Translations under genes and position numbers: made by a program
In this document: positions 1 through 6,707 of the stretch, piece by piece
How the letters are laid out: every line of letters begins with the position of its first letter
Numbering within the stretch: the stretch's first letter is position 1
NCBI GenBank assembly: GCA_026770615.1
Contig: MU631648.1
Coordinates: forward strand, 1-10,592
DNA: 10,592 bases
Reading direction: 5' to 3'
Source: Pavlovales sp. CCMP2436
Taxonomy: Eukaryota; Haptophyta; Pavlovophyceae; Pavlovales
Notes under the pieces: generated by a model
What the model saw: only the letters and a program-made list of their open reading frames with translations
What the model was told of the DNA's origin: nothing
The model's database searches: none

Positions 1-245
1 TCTGCTTTATTGCGCTACAGGTGCGGCGCGTGGGCAGGCAAGCCGCATTTCGAGACGAGCGAGATGCAGCAGAGGTCGATCAGCGCGCAAATCGAGTGCC
101 GTCGATTGTCGTGTGTCTGATCAGCCTCAGTGGTGGGGACGGTATCCGTGTGCTCTGCAAAGGTCCCTTGACCCGAGCGTTTCTCAACGCTTGGGCCCGG
201 TGGAGACCTGTCAGGGGACGGACGTATTTCTAGATATTTACACAC
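1..245 (+). repeat. Structured tail repeat, copy A (subfamily 1)
   Basis: This copy is homologous to copy E over its whole visible length, from TCTGCTTTATT at the window edge to TTTACACAC at 245, so its true left end may lie outside the window. Its landmarks are GGACGGTATCCGTG near 137-150, a nested hairpin (outer stem AGGTC 161-165 with GACCT 205-209; inner stem CCCGAGCGTT 172-181, loop TCTC, AACGCTTGGG 186-195), then GGGGACGGACG and the terminal TATTTCTAGATATTTACACAC. No gene is visible. Reading frames cross it on the minus strand, but copies B, C and D carry stops in the equivalent frame. I read it as the 3' tail of a retroposon pointing right. An LTR or a long terminal inverted repeat are the alternatives. 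Confidence 0.75.
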
Positions 246-261
246 AGCATCGCTCAGTATG

Positions 262-318
262 AGCCCATATCCCCAACGGCCATACCATCTATACAGCAAG
301 AGCCTATACCCCCAACGG
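262..318 (+). repeat. Two 18-bp direct repeats, period 39
   Basis: Positions 262-279 and 301-318 match at 16 of 18 bases (AGCCCATATCCCCAACGG versus AGCCTATACCCCCAACGG). The 39-base offset is exactly 13 codons, so the repeat keeps the frame of the surrounding coding remnant, and both copies read PI/IP-P-T. Confidence 0.7.
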
Positions 319-752
319 ACACCAGTGCATTGACCACCCCTGCCAAACAAAGATGCCTGATGTGCAACCAACCTACGAATAATGAAGATTCATTAGCAGG
401 TGTAAACCCGACCATACCCTCCATGCAGCCTAAGCCCACCCTCAGGCCCAGCCGAGGCCAGCAACGCGTACGCACATCAAACGTGGAAAAACGCAATCAG
501 AGACCGTCTCGAACCAAAACCTCAATGCTACCAGGAGCAGCCAGTTCCACCGAACCCAAAACAGGACCAGCCAGTCTCGCCATAAACCACGAATCCGCAG
601 CAGGTCCGTCACGCATGCACGCACTGATCCATGACAAGTCCGTCATATCCATGCACCACTCACGCACACTGCGCTCAGCAACCAAACGGGCCATTGAAAC
701 CGGCCAGTCACCCACGCTGTCACACCACTCGGGCGACAAAAAACCTAAAACC

Positions 753-848
753 AAACATGAGCCAGAAGCTCAAAGTCTTCAAAACGCAAACATGAGCTAG
801 CAAGCTCAAAGTCTTCATGAAAACGCAAACATGAGCCAGCAAGCCCGC
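753..848 (+). repeat. Tandem repeat of about 35-39 bp, two and a half units
   Basis: Units begin at 753, 788 and 827 with AAACATGAGC. The first two continue to AAGCTCAAAGTCTTC and AAAACGC; the third breaks off after CAGCAAGCC. Unit 2 has CTAG where unit 3 has CCAG, and that single difference creates the TAG stop at 798-800 in the reading frame. Confidence 0.85.
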
Positions 849-880
849 CACACCCCGCAACCCAAAATTGCGCCCCAGGT

Positions 881-900
881 CCACCCCCGTCAAGGGGTGG
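881..900 (+). other. Short hairpin at the end of the coding remnant
   Basis: CCACCCC (881-887) pairs with GGGGTGG (894-900) around the loop CGTCAA, ending just before the second stop codon at 903. It is a perfect 7-bp GC-rich stem. Its function is unknown; it could be an RNA structure near the stop codon or chance in GC-rich DNA. Confidence 0.45.
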
Positions 901-1034
901 GATAGAATGGGCTTGCAAATAAGCCGCGCATATTTGTGGTTTTTGCTCCCCGGGAAAAAAAACTCAACATATGCGAGCCAGGCTAGCAAAGAAGTAATGT
1001 TTGGGATGCGCGAAGGTGGGCCACGCTCGCAAAC

Positions 1035-1250
1035 GGTGCTTCATTTTCAGACGATGAGAGGAAGAGCAGTGGAGGTCGGTCAGCGCGCCAGTCGAGAGTC
1101 CTCAGTCGTTGATCGTCGTGTGTCTTAACTGATCAGCAGTCGGGACGGTATCCGTGTGCTCGGGGTGGATCCCTGGATCTGAGTGTTTTTCAACACTTTA
1201 ATCCAGTGAGATCCTCCCGGGGACGGACGTTTAACTCGAAACTTACTCAC
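1035..1250 (+). repeat. Structured tail repeat, copy B (subfamily 2)
   Basis: Homology to copy D starts at about GGTGCTTCATTTTCAGACGA and runs to ACTTACTCAC at 1250. Compared with subfamily 1 it has GGATC (1167-1171) and GATCC (1210-1214) as the outer stem, then CTGGAT (1173-1178) with ATCCAG (1201-1206), and GAGTGTT (1181-1187) with AACACTT (1192-1198) around loop TTTC. The ending is TTTAACTCGAAACTTACTCAC, more diverged than in A, C and F. It lies downstream of the P/S/T-rich remnant in the same direction, as expected for that element's 3' tail. Confidence 0.75.
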
Positions 1251-1331
1251 TACAGGCTCGCGTCCATACTGAGGGAATATGCGCTATGCGTGCGGGGCTT
1301 GGGCTTAGAGTTTGGCGGGGTTGGGCTTAGC

Positions 1332-1358
1332 CTGAATAGCCTGGGTGCGGCTATTCAG
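1332..1358 (+). other. Perfect 10-bp hairpin
   Basis: CTGAATAGCC (1332-1341) pairs fully with GGCTATTCAG (1349-1358) around loop TGGGTGC. An AATAAA lies at 1386-1391 downstream. No T-run follows, so it is not a bacterial-type terminator. Confidence 0.6.
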
Positions 1359-1405
1359 ACATCGAAATTAAGAAAGTAAGTGATAAATAAAATCAGACCC
1401 GGCTA

Positions 1406-1490
1406 GGGGGGGGGCACGGGGGCGGTTGAGGACGGTGAGTTAGAAGGTTAGTTAGTGACCGGGACGGGCTGGGGGGGGGGAGGGGGTCGG
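1406..1490 (+). other. G-run block with quadruplex potential
   Basis: There are nine consecutive Gs at 1406-1414 followed by GGGGG. A second cluster at about 1461-1486 reads GGGAC, GGGCT, ten Gs, A, then GGGGG, which satisfies the four G-tract rule with short loops. The words CGGTTGAGGACGG occur after both clusters, so the block is a degenerate duplication. Confidence 0.5.
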
Positions 1491-1559
1491 TTGAGGACGG
1501 CTGAAAACCCCACTATGCCGGTGAAGGACGGCTGGAAAACCTCCAAGATTGGTAAAGGT

Positions 1560-1587
1560 TGGTGAAGGTTGAAAACAACCTTCACCA
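1560..1587 (+). other. Perfect 12-bp hairpin with AAAA loop
   Basis: TGGTGAAGGTTG (1560-1571) pairs with CAACCTTCACCA (1576-1587) around an AAAA tetraloop. Related GGTGAAGG and GGTAAAGG words just upstream suggest it arose from local duplication and inversion. Confidence 0.6.
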
Positions 1588-2081
1588 TTCGTTGGCTTAC
1601 TGAGAGGCCTACTGCGGACCTCTCATTTTGGTGCAGGAAAAAGGATTTTCGCCCGAAACGTATTACGTGGGCGATCCCGTCTCGCTGGCTATGGAGTGCC
1701 ATACTCACCGAATTTAAATAAAATAGCGAAGTGGGCATTAAAGAGTAATTGGGCCTCAATGTTGCTGGGAGAAAGTGAAGGAACTGGTTCTCAAATAACG
1801 AGGTACTTTGAGAACGAAGAAAATATTTGCCTTCATTTTTTGCGGTTTTCTTATATTTTATAAAGAAAAGATTTATAGGGGCCGGCAGTCTTGCCGTGTA
1901 GAGTACTTAGTCCCTAAACCCTTGTCCAAGCCTTGCCCGTCTTGTCCATGCCCTGGCCTTTGCACTGTCCCTGTCCCGGGTCCTTTGTAATAAACTACTT
2001 GGGGCTAGGCCTTATCTGGGGGCGGACGTACGGCTAGAAAATAACACATTAAGCAATTAAGAATTAACAAACAAGGGGAAT

Positions 2082-2900
2082 AGGAAACTGAGCCTCACTG
2101 CCGATCAGACAGAGCCAGATCAGCAATTAAGAAACTGGGCCTCAATAATAGCCTGTACCGCTTAAGGTCAAAATCTCCTACCAGGGCATTTATCCCGGCA
2201 GCCAGTGCAGGCTACCTCACTACCACGGGATGCCTAAGAAACCCTAAGAAACTGGGATTCCCAGCTTTTTTAATGCCCGCCTATGACTTTATGCCTTCTT
2301 CCCAGCAGGCGCCGTCCGACCTGCACTTCTTAGCACGGCATAGGGCAGGCAGTTTCCAATCCCTAGTACGCCAACGGGGGCTAGTAGTCTTACACTTGCG
2401 AGTAGCGTTCGCAGGTCACCAGCAGGGCCGCTTATCAACGTTGGTCCTACAGGGGATCGCGGACAATATGAAGCCGTACCGTTAAGAAGCTGAACCTTTT
2501 TTTTTAAGCCGAAGTAGCCGAGACTACTCGAAAGCCAGCTCCTTCTGGGAAATAAGAAGCTGAGGGTAGGGTCCGGGTTGGGGGGGTTCAGGGGGTGTCC
2601 CCCCCGAGCCGAAGAAAAAATGACTTTTCGGGAGCTCATTAAGCAGTTTTCGTTGGTTCCTACATCAGCAGCGTATGGAGCCGCGCGAGGACAGCCGCTC
2701 ACATGAGAGCACTGCAAGCGCGCGCGACCGCGTGCGCGCGCGAGTCGCGACGAGACGCGCGGCTGGGCGTAACTGTTAGTTATTGTTCACGCCCACTTTT
2801 TGGATATTTTAATTAATATGAAGGGCGTCGAAGGCTTTAAGAAGCTGAGCCTACTGATCCGTCGACCCGAAGAAGAAGCTAAGAAGCCCAGCCTCAAGCT
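2082..2900 (+). repeat. Seven interspersed copies of an AAGAARCTGRGCCT-like motif
   Basis: Copies start at about 2083 (GGAAACTGAGCCTC), 2129 (AAGAAACTGGGCCTC), 2246 (AAGAAACTGGGATTC), 2484 (AAGAAGCTGAACCTT), 2554 (AAGAAGCTGAGGGTA), 2839 (AAGAAGCTGAGCCTA) and 2881 (AAGAAGCCCAGCCTC). All lie on the plus strand with irregular spacing, and the unit is often preceded by TTAA or ATAA. The intervening sequences differ, so this is not a simple tandem array. Confidence 0.6.
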
Positions 2901-2976
2901 CATAATTCACCCTTCTTATTGCCCTGTAGTACAAGCACGTCCTCGTCTTCTCTTGGTGCTTTCGATGCTCTGCTAT

Positions 2977-3045
2977 CCTTACTTCCTGCTGCCTGCGAGC
3001 CTTACTTCCTGCTGCCTGCGAGCCTTACTTCCTGCTGCCTGCGGG
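2977..3045 (+). repeat. Three tandem 23-bp units
   Basis: CCTTACTTCCTGCTGCCTGC plus GAG is repeated exactly at 2977-2999 and 3000-3022. The third unit (3023-3045) differs only in GGG for GAG. A 23-bp period shifts the reading frame at each unit, which argues against coding. Confidence 0.95.
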
Positions 3046-3204
3046 CCCGCTGGTTTGGTAGCAGATGGATTTATCCTTGCGTTTGATGCCACCGTGTTAC
3101 CACCACCTGGGCGCAACCAGCTTTCCACCCCTCAGGGGAGGCGCGCGGAGAAGGATTGCCTGGGTAACTTGAATTCCGTTCCGTAATATCTTGCTCACCT
3201 TGTA

Positions 3205-3323
3205 GTGTGTGTAAATATCTAGAATAACGTCCGTCACATGACAGGTCTCCACAGAACCCAAGCGTTGTGAAATACTCGGATCAAGGAACCTTAGCAGATC
3301 AGACGGATACTGTCCCACCGCTG
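3205..3323 (-). repeat. Structured tail repeat, copy C (subfamily 1, 5'-truncated)
   Basis: On the plus strand it starts GTGTGTGTAAATATCTAG at 3205 and keeps homology to A and E through the hairpin region to about TGTCCCACCGCTGA near 3323, then stops. The stem is retained in part: AGGTT with GACCT outside, and a weakened inner stem with an A-C mismatch. Read on the minus strand it ends TTTACACACACTAC, so it carries the same 3' end as A but has lost the 5' half. Confidence 0.7.
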
Positions 3324-3335
3324 AATATCCCTCCG

Positions 3336-3454
3336 TGAAGAGGGACGGGCGGAAGATATTGCCATATGCCCTTCTACCGCGTTTTGCAACGCGGCATTGC
3401 GCCTGTAGCGGCGCGACCACGCCTCGCGACGTGGCCGTCTCCAGCTCACTTTCG
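3336..3454 (-). repeat. Partial duplicate of the 3' region of the acidic-protein element
   Basis: This segment aligns with about 3922-4045. Shared words include TTCTACCGCGTTTTGCAACG versus TTCCGCGTTCTCGCAACG, CCTGTAGCGGCGC versus CCTGCAGCGGCGC, and CCAGCTCACTTTCG versus CCAGCTAGCGTTTCG. On the minus strand both can be read as SW-RPRRE-RR-R-NA-L. It stands directly upstream of tail copy C, just as the longer copy stands upstream of tail copy D. It is probably a second, heavily truncated member of the same element. Confidence 0.6.
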
Positions 3455-3519
3455 TACTACCGCCCATGAGAGACGGATGCTGGCGGAGGAGTCGGGCGCC
3501 GTCGCGGCTGCCGTCCGTA

Positions 3520-3742
3520 GTGTGTGTGTGTAAGTTTCTAGTCAAACGTCCGTCCCCGAGAGGATCTCACTGGATTTAAGTGTTGAAAAACACTCAGATC
3601 CAGGAATCCACCCCGAGCACACGGATACCGTCCCCATCACTGATCATTTCAGACACACGACGATCGACGACTGACGACTCTCGACTGGCGCGCTGACCGA
3701 CCTCCACTGCTCTCCCTCGCGTCGTCTGAAAATACAGCACCC
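3520..3742 (-). repeat. Structured tail repeat, copy D (subfamily 2)
   Basis: It is the closest relative of copy B. On the minus strand the conserved block begins GGGTGCTGTATTTTCAGACG, passes CGGTATCCGTGTGCTC, and has the outer stem GGATT/GATCC, the stem CTGGAT/ATCCAG and the inner stem GAGTGTT/AACACTT with loop TTTC. It ends CTTACACACACACACAC. Its AC tail is longer than in the other copies. It follows the acidic-protein reading frame on the same strand and is taken as the 3' tail of that element. Confidence 0.75.
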
Positions 3743-4034
3743 GCCCGTGGTGAACAAATCGTTGAGCAAGTAGTCCCCGCCTGGCAGCGGGGCCCCACTT
3801 GGACAGCGGGGAGAATCAGGTCCGTCGTACGCCCGGCGCGGTGCTGCATACCGCCCCTGTGGCGCCTCGAAGATCCCTCGGTAGGCTGAATTCCCCGCTC
3901 TACAGCTGGGTCCGCAGCCCGCCTGAGACGAGGGACAGCGGGGGGCAGTGCCAAGTGCCCCCCTTCCGCGTTCTCGCAACGTGGCGTTGCACCTGCAGCG
4001 GCGCTTCCGCGACTCACGGCGCGGCCTGCTCCAG
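3743..4034 (-). other. Presumed 3' untranslated region of the acidic-protein element
   Basis: It lies between the TGA/TAG-side end of the acidic reading frame and tail D. Overlapping open frames exist on the minus strand, but they run on into the non-coding tail repeat and overlap one another, so I do not call a gene. The distal part is duplicated at 3336-3454. Confidence 0.4.
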
Positions 4035-4364
4035 CTAGCGTTTCGATCCGCCTTTCGATCCGCCGACAAAGCATCGTGCAGCCATCGCCTCGGTTGCGTC
4101 CGAGAGCGACTCGTCGATATCCTCCCCTATCGCCGAGCCCTTGTCCGAGCCGGACGGCAGCTCCGAGTCCTCGTCCGAATCGGATTCGGACGAGGTGCGT
4201 GTCTGCGCGGGCTTCGCTGGTGCCCTGGAGGAAGTATTGGCTCTTGGCTTCCCAGCGGCCGCGGGGGAGGAGCGCGGGGCGACGGTCGCCTCCTGCCGTG
4301 CCGGCAAGCCGGCGCGGCGCTTGGCGGTCCGAGCCGCCACGCGCATCCCCGCCCCCGGCCGCAA
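4035..4364 (-). pseudogene. Acidic, serine-rich protein, C-terminal segment
   Basis: This open frame of about 109 codons begins with a TTG; the first ATG is at about 4346. Residues 8-31 are basic (RTAKRR, ARQE). Residues 58-92 form a strongly acidic Ser/Asp/Glu block with SSESDSDEDSELPSGSD, then EDIDESLSDA, of the kind seen in nuclear or chromatin-associated proteins and rich in casein-kinase-2-like sites. It ends with GGSKGGSKR. The upstream frame (4372-4824) lies on the same strand in a different register, with only 7 bases between its stop and this segment. The two are probably one protein split by a frameshift, or by an intron I cannot define. I do not recognise the family. Confidence 0.45.
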
Positions 4365-4371
4365 TGTGCCA

Positions 4372-4824
4372 TCAGCGCAGTGCTACTTCTTCCTGTTGTT
4401 GAGCCTCCTCCTCGAGATCCCCGCCGACGGCGATGAGCGCGCGCCCGCACCCTTGCAGTCGGGGCCGCCGCCTTTGCAAGCAGCGGGCGATCTCGTGGAG
4501 CGTCGCGGTTGCGACCGGCCGGTCGTGCCGCGGCGCCCTGTGGTGCTCCCGCCTCGCCAACTCCCGCCTCGCCAAACGTGTGTAGGTGAGGGTAACGAGG
4601 TAGACGCCTCGGTGGTCACAGTATTGCGCCGTGACCACCTCTCCGTTGTGCGCCATCCTTCGCTTCTCCTCCACGAGCATCTCGAACTGCTCGTGGACCA
4701 CAGCGTGCTCCCGCGCGCGGAGGTCGACTAGACACGCACGCGCGTCGGTCGCCGTCGGCACGAAGGAGCTCGCCGTCCCAGCGAGCCCCGCCTGGGGGGC
4801 GCTCGCCTGCTGGTCACGTTTCAT
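4372..4824 (-). pseudogene. Unrecognised helical protein, N-terminal segment of the acidic-protein element
   Basis: The frame has 150 codons from an ATG at 4824 to a TGA at 4372-4374. Residues 1-27 are Ala/Gly/Thr-rich. Residues 28-60 (LVDLRAREHAVVHEQFEML and following KRR) look helical and could form a coiled coil. Residues 66-84 are hydrophobic/mixed (YLVTLTYTRL). LARRE is repeated twice at 83-92, encoded by a perfect 15-bp tandem repeat. The end is Glu/Gln-rich. The ATG stands about 20 bases after the end of tail E, so the gene starts where the preceding retroelement stops. The name of the family is unknown; an ORF1/Gag-like protein or a captured host gene are both possible. Confidence 0.45.
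4546..4575 (-). repeat. Perfect 15-bp tandem duplication
   Basis: CTCCCGCCTCGCCAA occurs at 4546-4560 and again at 4561-4575. In the minus-strand reading frame it encodes LARRE twice, an in-frame five-codon duplication. Confidence 0.95.
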
Positions 4825-4846
4825 GCCCGCTGGTGTGTAGGAGACG

Positions 4847-5095
4847 TGGAGTAAATCTCTAGAAATACGTCCGTCCCCTGACAGGTTCCATAGGATCCAA
4901 GCGTTGAGAAAACACCCGGATCAAGGGACCTTAGCAGAGCACACGGATACCGTCCCCGCCGCTAAGGCTGATCAGACACACGACAATCGACGACTCTCTG
5001 ACTGGCGCGCGCTGACTGGCCGCCGCTGTCTCTCGCTCGTCTCAAAATGCAGCTCGCCTGCGCACATGCCGCACCTGTAGCACATAATAAACAGA
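4847..5095 (-). repeat. Structured tail repeat, copy E (subfamily 1, longest complete copy)
   Basis: On the minus strand it runs from TCTGTTTATTATGTGCTAC to CTAGAGATTTACTCCA and aligns with copy A end to end. The nested hairpin is kept: AGGT/ACCT outside and GATCC-GGGTGTT with AACGCTT-GGATC inside, several pairs being G-U. The 3' terminus is eroded compared with A, C and F (TTTACTCCACG rather than TTTACACAC). It stands at the end of the minus-strand LINE, after its stop codon and hairpin, so it is read as the LINE's own 3' tail. An AATAAA on the plus strand at 5086-5091 is antisense in this model. Confidence 0.75.
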
Positions 5096-5119
5096 CTAAT
5101 AACCTCCGGCAGCCTGTAT

Positions 5120-5166
5120 CCCACCGTGTGATTCTTGTCCACGAGGGGCAAGAATCACACGGTGGG
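5120..5166 (-). other. 21-bp hairpin in the LINE 3' untranslated region
   Basis: CCCACCGTGTGATTCTTG (5120-5137) and CAAGAATCACACGGTGGG (5149-5166) are perfect inverted copies. The stem continues inward by one T-G wobble and two C-G pairs to an ACGAG loop (5141-5145). It lies about 60 bases past the stop codon of the LINE and about 25 bases before tail E on the minus strand. No T-run follows. So long a perfect stem in otherwise decayed DNA implies recent origin or selection. Confidence 0.85.
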
Positions 5167-5245
5167 GGCTCATTGTGGTCCCGGTCTACCCCCCTGACAC
5201 CCCCTCAAGGAGGTTGGCTTCGGGCTTAATATGTTGGGGTGTGTT

Positions 5246-5355
5246 TTCGGGGCATTGTTTCTCCCTCTTCGCTTTTGGCGTGCCTCTGCTGGCGTGGCTT
5301 CGGGGCATTGTTCCTCTCTCCTCCTGCGCTTTTGGCGCGCCTCTGGTGGCTGCTG
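5246..5355 (-). repeat. Two tandem units of about 53-57 bp near the LINE stop codon
   Basis: Both units start TTCGGGGCATTGTT, pass CGCTTTTGGCG and end CCTCTG-TGGC. On the minus strand they encode a repeated basic peptide (RQKRRRREE and ARQKRRGRNN in one frame). Confidence 0.8.
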
Positions 5356-5600
5356 GGGTGTGTGGGTGTGTATCGCTGCTTTTGGGGATGAGCGCAGAAC
5401 ACCGAGGTGTGTGGCTCTGATGGCGGGCGTTCCGTTATTGTCTGTGGGGAGCCGCGCGATGGAAGCCCGCCTCTGTTCCAAGAGCGACTGTTGTCTCTGG
5501 TCCGGTTCCATGAGTAGTGGGTAAGTCTGGTTGGCTTGCGGTGGGCGTTTGGACGTAATATGCGCGGATGAGGAGGCGCCGGCATGTCCTCGGCTGCTGT

Positions 5601-6022
5601 GATGTGGGCGGCCGCTACTTGTGGCGCCGGTGGGCCGGGTCGGGTTGGCCTCTGTGGAGTGGCCGGCTTAGGCTGTGGTGTGTCGGGCTTGGTTCGGCTC
5701 TATGAGCGTTTGCGTGGTTTACTTACTGTAGTATCGTGTAGCGAGGCGGGCGTATTCAATGTTGATGGCTCGGGGGTCTGTGGCTGTTCCCCTTCAGTAG
5801 GTGGTGCGGTGAACTGGCAGGCTTCCACTGGCCGTTTGGATGAGCGCAGTGTGCGTGTGTGCGTGGGTGGCGTGGCCCGTTTGGTACGATGGGGGTGGCC
5901 GTTATTTGTGGCCCTGGGGGAATGACCGGTGCTGGCATCTGTAGTGTGGCCAGCTTAGTTGTGGCGGGGGAGTGCCTCTGGTGTGTGGCGGGCGTGGCTT
6001 GGCTCTGCGTCCGTTTGCGTGG
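5601..6022 (-). repeat. Internal duplication in the LINE's proline-rich tail
   Basis: Positions 5601-5717 and 5888-6022 are diverged direct repeats. Shared words include GATGTGGGCGGCCG versus GATGGGGGTGGCCG, ACTTGTGGC versus ATTTGTGGC, GTGGCCGGCTTAG versus GTGGCCAGCTTAG, and GTTTGCGTGG at both ends. On the minus strand both begin PRKR and continue with Pro/Thr/Ala-rich sequence, so the tail grew by duplication. Confidence 0.65.
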
Positions 6023-6647
6023 CGGCCTTGGTGTGGGCGCGTGAGGCATGGCTGGCGAGGCCGTTGGTGGCGTGAGGATAGGAATTTGCTGTGTGGCAGC
6101 CTGTTCGCGTTGGCGTGGCTCACCCCGTATGGCCTCGAGGCGGACTATGGGTATCGGGTTGTGTGGCGTTGTACGCACGGGCGGTGGGGGGGGGGGGTGG
6201 CGGTTGTGTGGCTCGTCGTCCGCCCATCTGCTGAAGCTGCGGATTGATCCGTGTGGGTGTGATTGTCGATGATCTGTTCGTGTCTTTTTTGGCTGCTCTC
6301 TCAGCTGCCAGGGCGGCCCACATGGCTATCTTGAACTTATGTGCGTCATGTACGGATGTTTTGTCCTTAGCTGCCGCCGTGGACGTCTCAATTGCGGCTA
6401 TACGTAGCGTGCGCATTTCGAGGCTATGGTGTAAGAGTATGAGGTGTAGGTCGCCCGGCTTGGGGGCTTCACCCACGCTGTCTTTCTTGATTTCTTCCTT
6501 GATGCTCATCCCGATCTGCCCTGAGTAGTAGTCTGGTCTCGCAATCATATGCTTAGCCAGCGTATTAGCTATTAGGTGTCATAGGCGCAGTGCCAGCTTG
6601 ACGCAGAGTGCGCCGTGGAGGTCGTCCCGATGTCCTTTTGTTGCCGG

Positions 6648-6707
6648 GCACTCGTGGTATAGGTGGTGTTTGGTGTCTGTTGGGCCGGGTGCCTTGCATA
6701 TGGGGCA
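6648..6707 (-). other. CCHC zinc finger of the LINE
   Basis: The motif reads C-P-I-C, nine residues, H-H, four residues, C (CX2CX10HX4C if the second His is used). It is followed by a basic, helical stretch KGHRDDLHG. A finger of this spacing close to the C-terminus, after the RNase H or RT, is characteristic of several non-LTR retrotransposon clades, where it binds nucleic acid. Confidence 0.75.

Larger units (their letters stand above)
234..905 (+). pseudogene. P/S/T-rich coding remnant between repeat copies A and B
   Basis: The frame is open from just after the TAG at 231-233, runs through the end of repeat A and reaches a TAG at 798-800. Reading on, it stays coherent to a second TAG at 903-905. 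There is no convincing ATG start (the first in-frame ATG is about 360), so it looks 5'-truncated. The product would be about 220 residues, rich in Pro, Ser, Thr and Gln, with a CLMC pair near the beginning and basic stretches. Near the start EPISPT and EPIPPT form a 13-codon repeat; near the end AQSL-N-ANMS is repeated in tandem. These in-frame repeats favour real coding history. I do not recognise a family. Because a tail repeat (B) follows it about 130 bp after the second stop, it may be the C-terminal part of another 5'-truncated retroelement, or an ORF1-like protein. Confidence 0.4.
1251..3204. other. Gene-poor interval between the two converging arrays
   Basis: No reading frame here looks like a real protein. 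The longest frames (1448-1759 and 2289-2717 minus; 2800-3186 plus) run through G-runs or across a 23-bp tandem repeat, which is not a multiple of three, and show no domain-like pattern. The interval holds perfect hairpins, two G-rich blocks, a pyrimidine-rich stretch around 1916-1985 with recurring CTTGTCC and CCCTG words, seven copies of a short AAGAARCTG motif, an alternating GC/CG block near 2718-2765 and a triple tandem repeat. Both flanking arrays point their 3' ends into it. Confidence 0.5.

Noticed and set aside
15..371. Open minus-strand frame across repeat A, partly shared with E (CKYLEIRPSPDRS in A)
   Set aside because: The equivalent frame is broken by stops in copies B, C and D, and the changes between copies keep base pairing rather than codons. 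I treat it as a by-product of structured GC-rich sequence.
878..930. Possible homology between the region after the first coding remnant and 5185-5240 (CCCCTCAAGG...GGGCTT...AATA)
   Set aside because: The match is short and lies on the wrong strand relative to the LINE, so it does not support a common 3' untranslated region.
2289..2717. 142-codon minus-strand frame as a gene
   Set aside because: It crosses homopolymer G/C and T runs and several copies of the AAGAARCTG motif, with no domain or coding-type composition.
2800..3186. 128-codon plus-strand frame as a gene
   Set aside because: It runs through a 23-bp triple tandem repeat that changes frame at each unit, and it lacks a convincing start.
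1..5095. Repeats A and E as solo LTRs (start TGTGTAAATATC, AATAAA near the other end when read that way)
   Set aside because: The ends lack a matching TG...CA pair and a clear target duplication, copies C and F are truncated from one side only, and no LTR-element genes are present. It is not excluded, only less likely.
5584..6272. Plus-strand frames rich in Gly, Val and Trp opposite the LINE tail
   Set aside because: They are antisense shadows of the Pro/Thr/His-rich minus-strand coding sequence.
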